Source of the DNA: Roseovarius confluentis
Lineage (GTDB): Bacteria; Pseudomonadota; Alphaproteobacteria; Rhodobacterales; Rhodobacteraceae
Reading direction: 5' to 3'
Length of the DNA: 64,000 nt
NCBI RefSeq assembly: GCF_002917925.1
Contig: NZ_PPFE01000003.1
Location: 1-64,000, forward strand
The notes below the pieces were generated by a model. That model did not search any database and was not told the origin of the DNA. It saw nothing but the letters and a program-made list of their open reading frames with translations. A program made the translations under genes and the position numbers. Shown piece after piece: positions 33,148-41,770 of the stretch (its first letter is position 1; each line of letters starts with the position of its first letter).

Positions 33148-33876
33148 TTATCCTTCGTCAAAGAGCCGTCGCGAGACCGACCCGAGATGGACGCGCATCG
33201 CGTCGTACGCACCCTCCGGATTACGCGCCTCGATCGCGACGGCAATCGCCTCATGCTCCCTGAAACTTTGGTGGTCTCGGTTCGGACGAACCGTGTCGCG
33301 CGTGACGCTGCCCCAGGCCACCGCCCGGCGGACCTGATTGAGCTGGTCGAACAGCGACAACAACAGCAGGTTATCGGCCGCCATCGCGATCGTGCGGTGG
33401 AAATGGTCGTCCTGCGCCTCGTAATCGTCCCAGTTGGGCGCCGACTCCGCGCGGTTCATGGCAAGGCGCATCCGCGTCATCGACTCGCTCGATGCATTCA
33501 TCGCGGCCTCTCGGGCGATGGCGGGCTCGATGCAAAGCCGCGCGCGCATCATGCGGAACGGCGTCAACTGCCGGCCAAGCTGCACAAGCCCACCTGCGCC
33601 GCCCGAGGCAGCAGCGCCATTGGCCACAAAGGTGCCCTTGCCGACATGTCGCCAGATCACCCCATCCCGTTCCAGATGGTCGAGCGCACGCCGCAGCATC
33701 GAACGGCCCATCGCCAGCGCGCCTGTCAATTCCCGTTCAGGGGGCAGGCGGTCGCCCGGCTCGTAGCCGCCATCGGCGATGAAGGCCCGCAGTCGTGCCA
33801 CGGCATCATTCTGGTCCGATGGTTCCGGCTTGCTGAGCAAGTCGTCTTGCGAAATTGGTGCACCAATTGATCTCAT
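33148..33876 (-). CDS. GntR-family (FadR/FCD subgroup) regulator
   Basis: The protein has 242 residues. The N-terminal winged helix (about 26-88) includes GDRLPPERELTGALAMGRSMLRRALDHLERDG and GKGTFV. The C-terminal FCD domain shows the metal-binding pattern in DDHFHRTIA, REHEAIAVAI and MRVHLGSV. It stands between the ABC operon and the divergent FAH hydrolase gene, so it probably controls both. A perfect 16-bp TTGGTGCACCAA-type palindrome overlaps its first codons. The true start could be later, for example TTG or GTG codons before residue 27, leaving the operator outside the coding region. Confidence 0.9.
   Translation of the reverse strand: MRSIGAPISQDDLLSKPEPSDQNDAVARLRAFIADGGYEPGDRLPPERELTGALAMGRSMLRRALDHLERDGVIWRHVGKGTFVANGAAASGGAGGLVQLGRQLTPFRMMRARLCIEPAIAREAAMNASSESMTRMRLAMNRAESAPNWDDYEAQDDHFHRTIAMAADNLLLLSLFDQLNQVRRAVAWGSVTRDTVRPNRDHQSFREHEAIAVAIEARNPEGAYDAMRVHLGSVSRRLFDEG
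33853..33868. promoter_or_regulatory. Perfect 16-bp GntR-type operator palindrome
   Basis: AATTGGTGCACCAATT is its own reverse complement. The TTGGTnnACCAA core is the classic FadR-subfamily operator shape. It overlaps codons 3-8 of the gntR reading frame as annotated, which is unusual and raises the question of a downstream start. Confidence 0.7.
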
Positions 33877-33933
33877 TCCTGATCGATTCCCAGATTTATC
33901 CGCAACCTATACTGCTTTCTTTCGAAAAAACCA

Positions 33934-33960
33934 GATTGGTTGCGATTGATCTTACCAATC
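33934..33960. promoter_or_regulatory. Second GntR-like inverted repeat upstream of the FAH gene
   Basis: GATTGGT (33934-33940) and ACCAATC (33954-33960) are exact inverted half-sites spaced by 13 bases. They share the TTGGT/ACCAA halves of the palindrome at 33853 and lie 48-74 bases before the FAH start. They may be two half-sites for cooperative binding. Confidence 0.45.
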
Positions 33961-34007
33961 CATATCGCTATTACAAGACACAATCCAAATTTTCCGGGAG
34001 GAATCGA

Positions 34008-34694
34008 ATGTCAGACTATGTGATCCCCACGCCACCCGTCGTTGCGCTGCCCGTCGCGGGCAATGCGGCGAAGTTTCCGGTGCGACGCGTTTATTGCATC
34101 GGCCGGAACTATGCCGCTCACGCCATCGAGATGGGCCATGACCCGGATCGCGAACCGCCTTTCTTCTTCCAGAAGAACCCTGACAACCTGGACCCGTCCG
34201 GCATTTTTCCGTATCCGGACCATTCCTCGGATGTTCATTTCGAGGTCGAGATGGCGGTGATGCTGAAATCGGGCGGCGATAAAATCTCGATCAAGGACGC
34301 GGAAAGCCATATTTTCGGTTATGCGCTGTCGCTCGACATGACTCGTCGTGACCTGCAGGGAGAGCAGAAGAAAATGGGCCGGCCGTGGGAAATCGGCAAG
34401 GCGTTCGAGCGCTCCGCGCCCTGCGGTCCGATTCATCCGGTTAGCGAGACGGGCCTGCTGAACGAAGGTCGCATCACGCTGTCGGTCAACGGAGAGGTTC
34501 ATCAGGAGGGCGACTTGAACCAGATGATCTGGAAGGTGCCCGAGATGATTTCCTACCTGTCCGACTACTTCACGCTCGCTGCCGGCGACGTGATCCTCTC
34601 CGGCACGCCCGCCGGCGTGGGGCCGATCAATCGCGGCGACGAAATGCTGATGGCTGCCGACGGTCTGGGCGAAGTCAAGATCAAGGTAGAATGA
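34008..34694 (+). CDS. Fumarylacetoacetate hydrolase (FAH) family protein, fumarylpyruvate-hydrolase-like
   Basis: The enzyme has 228 residues from the ATG at 34008, with GGGAGGA 5 bases upstream. FPVRRVYCIGRNYAAHAIEMG opens the domain. FFFQKNPDNL and HFEVEMAVML carry the acidic metal ligands, and GYALSLDMTRRDLQ with the following MGRPWEIGKAFERSAPCGP completes the active site. AAGDVILSGTPAGVGPI is the terminal family motif. This set is close to fumarylpyruvate and maleylpyruvate hydrolases of gentisate or salicylate breakdown. Divergent placement from gntR and the ABC operon suggests the imported compound is an aromatic or keto acid. Confidence 0.88.
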   Translation: MSDYVIPTPPVVALPVAGNAAKFPVRRVYCIGRNYAAHAIEMGHDPDREPPFFFQKNPDNLDPSGIFPYPDHSSDVHFEVEMAVMLKSGGDKISIKDAESHIFGYALSLDMTRRDLQGEQKKMGRPWEIGKAFERSAPCGPIHPVSETGLLNEGRITLSVNGEVHQEGDLNQMIWKVPEMISYLSDYFTLAAGDVILSGTPAGVGPINRGDEMLMAADGLGEVKIKVE

Positions 34695-34700
34695 TACCGC

Positions 34701-34734
34701 GCCTGCCCACGGCGCCGGCCATGGGCAGGCTTTT
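34701..34734 (+). terminator. Intrinsic terminator after the FAH gene
   Basis: GCCTGCCC (34701-34708) and GGGCAGGC (34723-34730) form a perfect 8-bp stem, immediately followed by TTTT. It begins 6 bases after the FAH stop. Confidence 0.85.
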
Positions 34735-35002
34735 CTAACCTGAGACGCATTGTGGACGACCGGGTCACCCTTGCATCGGGCCGTCCCAGAATTCACAGAA
34801 ATCACTGATTTTATTGGTGAATCACCAAAGCTGGTCGTGGCCTTGCCTGGCACCTGATCCGGCGCAAGGGTGATCCGGCGTCATGTCCGGACGAGAATCA
34901 TGCGCCTTCTTGAATCCCTACTGAAAAACTCGACTATTGCATCGTCCGACTTATTCCGTCAGGAATTTGGCAGAGCGCAATCGGTCCAGCGAAAGATGCA
35001 GG

Positions 35003-35173
35003 ATGACCAACGCTGATTCGCAACCCGGTGAGATCTGCCGAAACGCGCTGCTTCAGCTGGCAGTCTACGGCATTGCCGGACGGGGTCTGTCGGTCGAGCG
35101 GCTTCTGGATCGCATGGCAGGCCCGGATTGCCCGGACGATGAAGCCACGCCGCGCCGCCTTGGAACCCAATAG
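35003..35173 (+). CDS. Possible small protein before the imelysin operon
   Basis: A 56-codon frame from ATG at 35003 ends 11 bases before the imelysin gene. It is in the same direction, and its composition (LLQLAVYGIAGRGLSVERLLDRM) is compatible with a small helical protein. There is no good ribosome site and I know no family for it. The rest of 34735-35002 shows no gene; it should contain the promoter of the operon. Confidence 0.25.
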   Translation: MTNADSQPGEICRNALLQLAVYGIAGRGLSVERLLDRMAGPDCPDDEATPRRLGTQ

Positions 35174-35184
35174 AGGACAAAGAG

Positions 35185-36447
35185 ATGCTCCGCACCGTAT
35201 TGACCACCACTGCCATCGCGACCGCGATGTCGGGACCCGCCCTGGCGCAGTCCGCGACAGAAGTGCTCGACACCTATGCCGATATCGCCGAGGCGAACTA
35301 CGGCGACAGCCTTGAGGCCGCGCGTGTGCTGCAGGACGCTGTGAACGCCCTGATCGAGACTCCGTCGGCGGACACCATGGCCGCAGCCCGCGAAGCCTGG
35401 CTGGAGGCGCGTGTTCCCTACCAACAGACCGAGGTCTTCCGCTTCGGCAACCCCATCGTGGATGACTGGGAGGGCAAGGTGAACGCATGGCCCTTGGATG
35501 AAGGGCTGATCGACTATGTCGATGGTGCCTATGGTGGTCCGACCGATGCCAACCAACTGGCGGCGCTGAACGTCATCGCCAATCCGACCTTCACCCTGTC
35601 GGGCCAGGAGATCGACGCGACCGAGATCACACCTGACCTTCTGGAAAACACCTTGCACGAGGTGGATGGCATCGAGGCCAACGTCGCCACCGGCTATCAC
35701 GCGGTCGAGTTCCTGCTGTGGGGTCAGGATCTCAACGGCCATGACGACGGCGCGGGCAACCGGCCCTGGACCGACTATGCGCAGGGCGATGCATGTACCA
35801 ATGACAATTGCGACCGCCGGGCCGATTACCTGTCTGCGGCGACCGATCTCCTGGTTTCGGATCTGGAATGGATCACCGCCCAATGGGCAGAAGGCGGCGA
35901 GGCCCGCGATACCCTGATGGCCGACGAACAGGCGGGGCTGTCGGCCATCCTGACCGGTATGGGCAGCCTGTCCTACGGTGAAACCGCGGGTGAGCGGATG
36001 CGGCTGGGCCTGATGCTGAATGACCCCGAGGAAGAGCATTCCTGCTTTGCCGACAACACCCATAATGACCACTATTACAACGGTGTCGGCATCCGGAACA
36101 TCTATCTCGGACGCTACGTGCGCACGGATGGCACCACGGTAAGCGGGCCGTCCTTGTCCGATCTTGTCGCTGCCCGCAATCCCGAGCTGGACACGGAAAT
36201 GCGCAGCCGTCTCGCCGACGCGGTGCTGGCACTGGGCCGGATCAAAACCGCTGCCGAAGCGGGTTTCGCCTATGACGAGATGCTGGCCCGCGGCAACGAA
36301 GGTGGCGAGGCGCTGATCATGGGAGGCGTTGACGGACTGGTCGGCCAGACCCGGTCGATAGAACGCGTCGTTGCCGAGCTAGAACTGGGCGGGATCGAGA
36401 TCGAGGGCTCCGACAGCCTGGACAATCCCTCCGCCGTCTTCCAGTAA
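35185..36447 (+). CDS. Imelysin-family (peptidase M75) periplasmic iron-regulated protein
   Basis: This 420-residue protein has a signal peptide ending SGPALA-QS. The GxHxxE motif appears as GYHAVE at 170-175, followed by FLLWGQDLNG. A second helical repeat carries EEHSCFADNTHNDHYYNG, a block seen in IrpA/ICMP-type imelysins. AGGAC precedes the ATG. Family members are exported and iron-related, and peptidase activity is doubtful for many. It leads a four-gene set with a di-haem oxidase, a second imelysin and a DUF1513 protein, an arrangement also known from pseudomonads. Confidence 0.92.
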   Translation: MLRTVLTTTAIATAMSGPALAQSATEVLDTYADIAEANYGDSLEAARVLQDAVNALIETPSADTMAAAREAWLEARVPYQQTEVFRFGNPIVDDWEGKVNAWPLDEGLIDYVDGAYGGPTDANQLAALNVIANPTFTLSGQEIDATEITPDLLENTLHEVDGIEANVATGYHAVEFLLWGQDLNGHDDGAGNRPWTDYAQGDACTNDNCDRRADYLSAATDLLVSDLEWITAQWAEGGEARDTLMADEQAGLSAILTGMGSLSYGETAGERMRLGLMLNDPEEEHSCFADNTHNDHYYNGVGIRNIYLGRYVRTDGTTVSGPSLSDLVAARNPELDTEMRSRLADAVLALGRIKTAAEAGFAYDEMLARGNEGGEALIMGGVDGLVGQTRSIERVVAELELGGIEIEGSDSLDNPSAVFQ

Positions 36448-36508
36448 CCACACTCAAGCGGGGGTGCGGCGTGTCCGCGCCCCCGGCCTGTCGCACGACG
36501 TGAGACCC

Positions 36509-38065
36509 ATGCGAAAGCCGCTGATTTTCCTGCTGCCGCTTGCGGCGGTATTGTCCATTCCAGTTGCCGCACACCTGTCCGAGACTGCGCCATGGTCGGG
36601 CTTGGCGGATGTGCATCTCGACATCATCCCGCGCACCGAGGCGGAGCGTGCACGCATTGCGGCGGTGACCGCGCGTCCAACCGATTTCTCTGCGGCCTGG
36701 GCATTCGAACAGAACCCCGCAGGCGGCCAGACCGTGCGGGCGCGCAACACGCCCGACGCCTTTTCCCAACCCGCCGCCAACCTGACCTTCGAACAGGAAA
36801 TGGAGTTCAAGCTTGGCAATGGCATGTTCGAACGCGTCTGGGTTTCGGCACCCGCGTCGACGCTGGCGTCGGACGGGCTTGGGCCGCTCTATAACGCGCG
36901 CTCCTGTCAGCGCTGTCACCTCAAGGACGGGCGGGGCCATCCGCCCGAAGGGCCCGACGACAGCGCCGTGTCGATGTTTCTGCGCGTATCGGTTCCGGCC
37001 GCGGCGGCAGAGGCCGAGGCGATCCATTCCTTTATCGAGGGGACCTATCCCGTGGCGCCTGAACCGACCTATGGCAGCCAGTTGCAGGACTTCAGCCTGC
37101 CGGGCCATGCGCCTGAATATCGGCTTCAGATCGACTACGAGGAGATCGAGGTCGTGCTTTCGGGGGGCGAGGTCGTCACCCTGCGCGATCCGGCCTACAC
37201 AGCTGCCGATCTGGGCTATGGCCCGCTGCACGAAGCTGCCATGATCAGCCCTCGCGTCGCGCCCCAGATGATCGGCATGGGGCTGCTCGAAGCGATCCCC
37301 ACGCAGGATATCCTGGCTTGGGCTGACCCCGAAGATATGGATGGCGATGGCATCTCGGGCCGGCCCCAGGTCGTCTGGTCCGACGTGCACGAGCAGCCGA
37401 TGCTGGGCCGTTTTGGTCTGAAAGCCGGCAACCCGACCGTGCTCGAACAAAGCGCCAGCGCCTTTGCGGGCGATATCGGTATCTCCAATCCGGTCCACCC
37501 GGCAGGCTCGGGCGAATGCACCGATGCACAGACCGATTGCACGGCGGCCCTGCATGGTGGCGACGCGGAGCAAGGCGGCCATGAGATTGATCAGGTCGGT
37601 CTTGATCTGGTGACCTTCTACAGTCGGACGCTTGCCGTTCCCGCGCGCCGCGACGTGGAGGACGCCCGGGTTCTGCGAGGGCGCGAAGTCTTCTTTCAGA
37701 CCGGCTGTGCCGATTGTCATCGTCCGAACTACGTGACCCATCGGCTGGAAGGTGACAACCCGGCCAGTTTCCAGTTGATCTGGCCGTTCACCGACATGCT
37801 GCTGCATGACATGGGGCCGGGTCTGGCAGACAACCGCCCCGAAGGCCGCGCAAGCGGTCAGGAATGGCGCACTGCCCCGCTCTGGGGGCTCGGCATGACC
37901 GAAACCGTGTCCGGCCACACATATTTCCTGCATGACGGCCGCGCCCGGTCGCTTCTGGAGGCGATCCTGTGGCATGGTGGCGAAGCGCAGGCGGCCCGCG
38001 ACCGGGTTGTCGATATGCCCCCCGCCAACCGCGACGCCCTGATCCGTTACCTGGAGAGCCTATGA
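36509..38065 (+). CDS. Di-haem oxidoreductase, DUF1111 (putative thiol oxidoreductase)
   Basis: The protein has 518 residues from ATG 36509, which opens a signal sequence (MRKPLIFLLPLAAVLSIPVA); an earlier in-frame ATG at 36464 would add a charged extension. Two CxxCH haem-binding sites are present, C133QRCH and C400ADCH. Conserved DUF1111 stretches include GPLYNARSCQRCH, GLLEAIPTQDILAWADPED, GRFGLKAGNPTVLEQ and WRTAPLWGLGMTE. It should be a periplasmic c-type cytochrome related to bacterial di-haem peroxidases. It overlaps the next gene by ATGA. The substrate is unknown; partnership with imelysins points to iron handling. Confidence 0.92.
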   Translation: MRKPLIFLLPLAAVLSIPVAAHLSETAPWSGLADVHLDIIPRTEAERARIAAVTARPTDFSAAWAFEQNPAGGQTVRARNTPDAFSQPAANLTFEQEMEFKLGNGMFERVWVSAPASTLASDGLGPLYNARSCQRCHLKDGRGHPPEGPDDSAVSMFLRVSVPAAAAEAEAIHSFIEGTYPVAPEPTYGSQLQDFSLPGHAPEYRLQIDYEEIEVVLSGGEVVTLRDPAYTAADLGYGPLHEAAMISPRVAPQMIGMGLLEAIPTQDILAWADPEDMDGDGISGRPQVVWSDVHEQPMLGRFGLKAGNPTVLEQSASAFAGDIGISNPVHPAGSGECTDAQTDCTAALHGGDAEQGGHEIDQVGLDLVTFYSRTLAVPARRDVEDARVLRGREVFFQTGCADCHRPNYVTHRLEGDNPASFQLIWPFTDMLLHDMGPGLADNRPEGRASGQEWRTAPLWGLGMTETVSGHTYFLHDGRARSLLEAILWHGGEAQAARDRVVDMPPANRDALIRYLESL

Positions 38066-39045
38066 GACTGCCCATCCTCGCCACGACGCTTTGCCTTGCC
38101 GCGCCAGCCCTGGCCGACGTGGAAAGCGCTTTGGACCGGCACATCCTGCCCGGCTTTGACGCTTTCGCCGAAAGGGCCGCGGTGCTGGCGGAAACCGCGG
38201 CCGCGGACTGCCGTCCGAAAGCCGTGGGGCCGGCCTATCAGGCCGCGTTCGACGCCTGGATGCCGGTGGCGGACCTGCGCCTTGGCCCCTCCGAAACCGG
38301 CGCCCTTTCGATCGCTTTCTGGCCCGACCCGCGCGGCTTTACCCAGCGCACGCTGACCCGTCTGATCGCCGAGGAAGACCCGATCGCCCGTGACCCGGAA
38401 GGCTATGCCGATGTCTCGATCGCCGCGCGCGGTTTCTTCGCGCTGGAAATGCTGATCCATGACCCGGCCTTCGCGGAGTATGCCCCCGGAAGCTATACCT
38501 GCGATCTTGTCACCGCCATCGCCGCGGACCTGCACAACCAGGCCAAGGCGCTGGAGGCAAGTTGGGAGGGGGAGTTCGCCGCCACCCTGCGCAGCGCCGG
38601 CGCTGCGGGCAATGCCACCTTCCTGACCGAAGACGAAGCCCTGCGCGCGCTCTACACGCAGATCCTGTCGTCGCTGGATTTCACCGCGCAAAAGCGGCTG
38701 GGCTTGCCCTTGGGCACCTTCGACCGCCCGCGTCCCGCGCTGGCCGAGGCGAGGCGATCAGGGCGGTCCGTCCGCAACGTTGTACTGGCAGCCGAAGCCG
38801 CGCATGGGCTGGCCACGGCTCTGGCGGATTGGCCGACGCCTACAACCGACGCCGCTCTGGAGACCGTGCAAACCGCAGCGGCGCGTATCGAGGCGCCCGC
38901 GTTTCAGGACGTGACTGATCCACAGGCGCGGCTGCGCGCAGAGGTCCTGCAACAGGCCGTCAACAGCCTTCGCGAGGCCATTGAGCAAGAGATCGGCGCC
39001 CGCTACGGGATCACGCCGGGCTTCAATTCACAGGATGGAGATTGA
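38062..39045 (+). CDS. Second imelysin-family protein, GxHxxE degenerate
   Basis: This 327-residue exported protein (MRLPILATTLCLAAPALA-DV) is shorter than the first imelysin and belongs to the same family by its helical repeats and C-terminal QQAVNSLREAIEQEIGARYGITPGFNSQDGD block. At the position of GxHxxE it has GFFALE (124-129), so the His is Phe126 while the Glu is kept. Metal binding there must differ. It is coupled to the di-haem gene by a 4-base overlap and followed after 3 bases by the DUF1513 gene. Confidence 0.88.
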   Translation: MRLPILATTLCLAAPALADVESALDRHILPGFDAFAERAAVLAETAAADCRPKAVGPAYQAAFDAWMPVADLRLGPSETGALSIAFWPDPRGFTQRTLTRLIAEEDPIARDPEGYADVSIAARGFFALEMLIHDPAFAEYAPGSYTCDLVTAIAADLHNQAKALEASWEGEFAATLRSAGAAGNATFLTEDEALRALYTQILSSLDFTAQKRLGLPLGTFDRPRPALAEARRSGRSVRNVVLAAEAAHGLATALADWPTPTTDAALETVQTAAARIEAPAFQDVTDPQARLRAEVLQQAVNSLREAIEQEIGARYGITPGFNSQDGD

Positions 39046-39048
39046 ACG

Positions 39049-40125
39049 ATGGCCACGCGGCGCAGTTTTCTCGCATCGCTCATGGCGGCTGGCGCTGCCC
39101 CGCGCCTTGGCTGGGCGGCGGTGGGCGACCCACACTACCTGGCCGCGGCGAAAGACCCCGACGGGGTCTTTGCGCTCTATGGCGTGTCCCGGGACGGCAC
39201 GACGACCTTTCGGGTGCCGCTTCCGGCACGGGGTCACGCCGGGGCGGGACATCCGCGGCGCGCCGAAGCCGTGGCCTTTGCAAGGCGACCGGGCCGTTTC
39301 GCGCTGGTGATCGACTGCGCGACGGGTGCGGTGCGCCACCGGCTGACCCCGCCCGAGGGGCAGCATCTGAATGGGCACGGCGTTTTTACCTCCGACGGCG
39401 CGCTGCTGCTGACGAGCGAGCAGCGGGCCGACACCAGCATGGGCATGATCGGTGTCTGGGATGCAGCGCAGGGCTACACCCGGATCGGAGCCTTTCCCAC
39501 CGGCGGCATAGGCCCGCATGATATTCGGCTCATGCCCGACCACGCGACCCTGGTCGTCGCCAATGGCGGCATTGCAACCGACCCCACGGACCGCAGAAAG
39601 TTGAACCTGGACAGCATGCGACCCAGCCTCGTCTACCTGTCATTGGAGGGCGTCGAGCGGGATCGCGTGGAATTGGCCCCAGAGCTGCACCAGAATTCAA
39701 TTCGGCACCTTGCGGTCCGGGCGGACGGGCTGGTCGGTTTCGCGATGCAATGGCAGGGCGAGGCCGGGGCCGCGACCCCGCTGCTGGGCCTGCACCGGAT
39801 GGGCGAAGCGCCGGTTCTTGCCTCCGCGCCCCTGGCCGATGAACTTGCGATGGACGGCTATGCCGGAAGCATCGCCTTCAGCGGGGACGGGGACGGCCCC
39901 GACCTGGCCATCACTTCGCCCCGAGGCGGGCGATTGCATCGGTTCACGGATGACGGCACGTTCCTGGGCCGCGTGACCCGCGCGGATATCTGCGGCCTGG
40001 CGCCACTCGGGTCGGGATACCTGGCCAGCGACGGGCTCGGCGGGCTGTTCGCCATCGACAAGGCCGGACCGCAAGCGCTGGCCCGGCACGACGTCGCCTG
40101 GGACAACCATATTGTCATGTTGTGA
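39049..40125 (+). CDS. DUF1513 family exported beta-propeller-like protein
   Basis: This 358-residue protein has a Tat signal (ATRRSFLASLMAAGAAPRLGWA). Repeated strand-turn units such as GHGVFTSDGALLLTSEQ, GIGPHDIRLMPDHATLVVANGG and HQNSIRHLAVRADGLVGFAMQWQ suggest a propeller. GGIGPHD and HPRRAEAVAFARRPGRFALV are DUF1513 hallmarks. It is the last gene of the imelysin operon and probably acts in the periplasm together with the others. No enzymatic function is established. Confidence 0.88.
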   Translation: MATRRSFLASLMAAGAAPRLGWAAVGDPHYLAAAKDPDGVFALYGVSRDGTTTFRVPLPARGHAGAGHPRRAEAVAFARRPGRFALVIDCATGAVRHRLTPPEGQHLNGHGVFTSDGALLLTSEQRADTSMGMIGVWDAAQGYTRIGAFPTGGIGPHDIRLMPDHATLVVANGGIATDPTDRRKLNLDSMRPSLVYLSLEGVERDRVELAPELHQNSIRHLAVRADGLVGFAMQWQGEAGAATPLLGLHRMGEAPVLASAPLADELAMDGYAGSIAFSGDGDGPDLAITSPRGGRLHRFTDDGTFLGRVTRADICGLAPLGSGYLASDGLGGLFAIDKAGPQALARHDVAWDNHIVML

Positions 40126-40196
40126 TAGCGGGCGAACCTGAAACCCTCAGGTCGTCGCCCCGGACGCGCGGCACAAGGCTGATCCGGTCCGCGGCA

Positions 40197-40232
40197 GGCC
40201 GGCAGCATCACTCTGCCGCCGGCCGCCATTTT
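40197..40232 (-). terminator. Weak hairpin between convergent operons
   Basis: GGCAG (40201-40205) pairs with CTGCC (40213-40217), with flanking GGCC/GGCC extending the stem past a 3-base bulge. TTTTT follows at 40229-40233 on the plus strand. It lies between the DUF1513 gene and the NCS1 permease gene, which converge here. The T-run suits the plus-strand transcript best. Confidence 0.35.
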
Positions 40233-40240
40233 TGCCAGGG

Positions 40241-41686
40241 TCAGGTCGTGGCAGACGTCTTGGCCAGCGCATAGTACAACGCGCCGCCAAGGCAGGCCCC
40301 GATCACCCAGTTATACCCCGACAGGAACCCGAACCACGGCACCCAGACCGTCGCGACCGAGAAGATCGCCGCGATGGCAAAGACCTTGACCGCCGTGAGG
40401 TTCCAACCGTTGCTGTAATGATAGCGCCCCCCCGACATGTCATAGAGATCATCCACGTCCAGGATTTGCCCGCGATGCAGGTAGTAATCCACGATCATGA
40501 TCCCGAACACCGGGGCCAGCGTCGCACCCAGCGTGTTGACGAACCCGCTGATGCCGACCTCGCTGATGAAGCTGGTCCAGAAGCCGCCGATGATCAGCGC
40601 CAGGAACGAGGTGATCAGCCCCGCCTTGCGAAAGCTGATCTTTTCCGGTGCAAGGTTGGCGATGCCATTCACCGCCGGGATGAAATTGGCGACAAGGTTG
40701 ATCCCGACCGTGGCCGCAAAGAAGGTCAGCGCGGCGATGACCCCCAGCAGCACGCTATCCGTGCGCTCGACGATAACGCTGGGGTTGGTGATCTCCTCGC
40801 CAAAGACGACAGCCGCCCCCGCGGTGGTCAGCAGGGCTAGCGCCGAGAACAGGATCATGTTGAACGGCAGCCCCACCAGGTTGCCCAGCACCATCGAACG
40901 CTTGTCGCGCGAATAGCGCGAGAAATCGCTGAAGTTGATCATCACCGCGGCGAAATAGGCCACCATCGTGCCGACGATCGCGACGAAGCCGTTGAACTCG
41001 GTCAAGAAGGTCGCATCCGGATTGGCAAAGATCGTGGCGGTCGCGTCCAGCAGCTTGCCGTCGGCGCGTTGCCAAAGCACGATCAGCAGGCCGATCATCA
41101 CCAGATAGACGAAGGGCCCGGCGATGTTCAGGAAGGTCTCGACCCAGTTCATGCCACGCCAGAAAATCACGATGTGAAACGCCCAGACGATGAAAAACGA
41201 CAGCCAGTCGATTCCGGTCAGGCCCAGAACCTCCGCGCCCCCGGCCTCGATCCCGGTCAGGGACCGGATCAGCAACGCAACCGCGGTCGAGGCAAAGTAG
41301 ACCTGCACACCGTACCAGAACACCGCGACCGTCGCCCGCAGGACCGCGGGCAGGCGCGCGCCGCCGGTGCCAAGGCTGGCGCGGGCCAACACGGGATAGG
41401 GGATGCCGTATTTCTCGCCCGGCGCACCGGACAGGTTGACCATCCACATGGTGAACAGCCCCGCGGCGATCAGCGCGGCAAAGGCGGTCCAGCCGCTGAC
41501 CCCGTAGGAGATGAACAGCGACGCCACCAGCGAATAGCCGAACAACGACTGAACGTCGTTGGCCCAGACGTTGAAGATCGCGAACCATCCCCAGGTCTTT
41601 TCCCCGGGCTTGACCGGCTGAAGCGTGTTGCCTTCCGGGTCCAGCGTGGACCCGGCATGGCCGTGGTTGTTATCGATTGCAGTCAT
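40241..41686 (-). CDS. NCS1-family nucleobase/allantoin permease 1
   Basis: This 481-residue membrane protein has about 12 hydrophobic segments. The start at 41686 is preferred because AGAGGA lies 5 bases upstream; ATGs further up lack a site. GWFAIFNVWANDVQSLFGY, YGIPYPVLARASLGTGGARLPA and NFSDFSRYSRDKRSMVLGNLVGLPF are NCS1 (PucI/FurA-like) motifs with the nucleobase-binding Trp and Asn. GIMIVDYYLHRGQILDVDDLY closes the conserved part. Its place at the end of an allantoin operon makes allantoin or a related ureide the likely substrate. Confidence 0.92.
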   Translation of the reverse strand: MTAIDNNHGHAGSTLDPEGNTLQPVKPGEKTWGWFAIFNVWANDVQSLFGYSLVASLFISYGVSGWTAFAALIAAGLFTMWMVNLSGAPGEKYGIPYPVLARASLGTGGARLPAVLRATVAVFWYGVQVYFASTAVALLIRSLTGIEAGGAEVLGLTGIDWLSFFIVWAFHIVIFWRGMNWVETFLNIAGPFVYLVMIGLLIVLWQRADGKLLDATATIFANPDATFLTEFNGFVAIVGTMVAYFAAVMINFSDFSRYSRDKRSMVLGNLVGLPFNMILFSALALLTTAGAAVVFGEEITNPSVIVERTDSVLLGVIAALTFFAATVGINLVANFIPAVNGIANLAPEKISFRKAGLITSFLALIIGGFWTSFISEVGISGFVNTLGATLAPVFGIMIVDYYLHRGQILDVDDLYDMSGGRYHYSNGWNLTAVKVFAIAAIFSVATVWVPWFGFLSGYNWVIGACLGGALYYALAKTSATT

Positions 41687-41770
41687 GGTGTCCTCTCTGT
41701 CCATCGACATCATTATTGTTTTTTGAATTGGCCCGGCGGCGTGTCGACTACCGCTGCCGGGATGCGCCGC

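Noticed and set aside
36317..37975. Long minus-strand open frame opposite the di-haem oxidase
   Set aside because: The plus strand has two CxxCH sites and coupled neighbours. The antisense frame has no recognisable domain.
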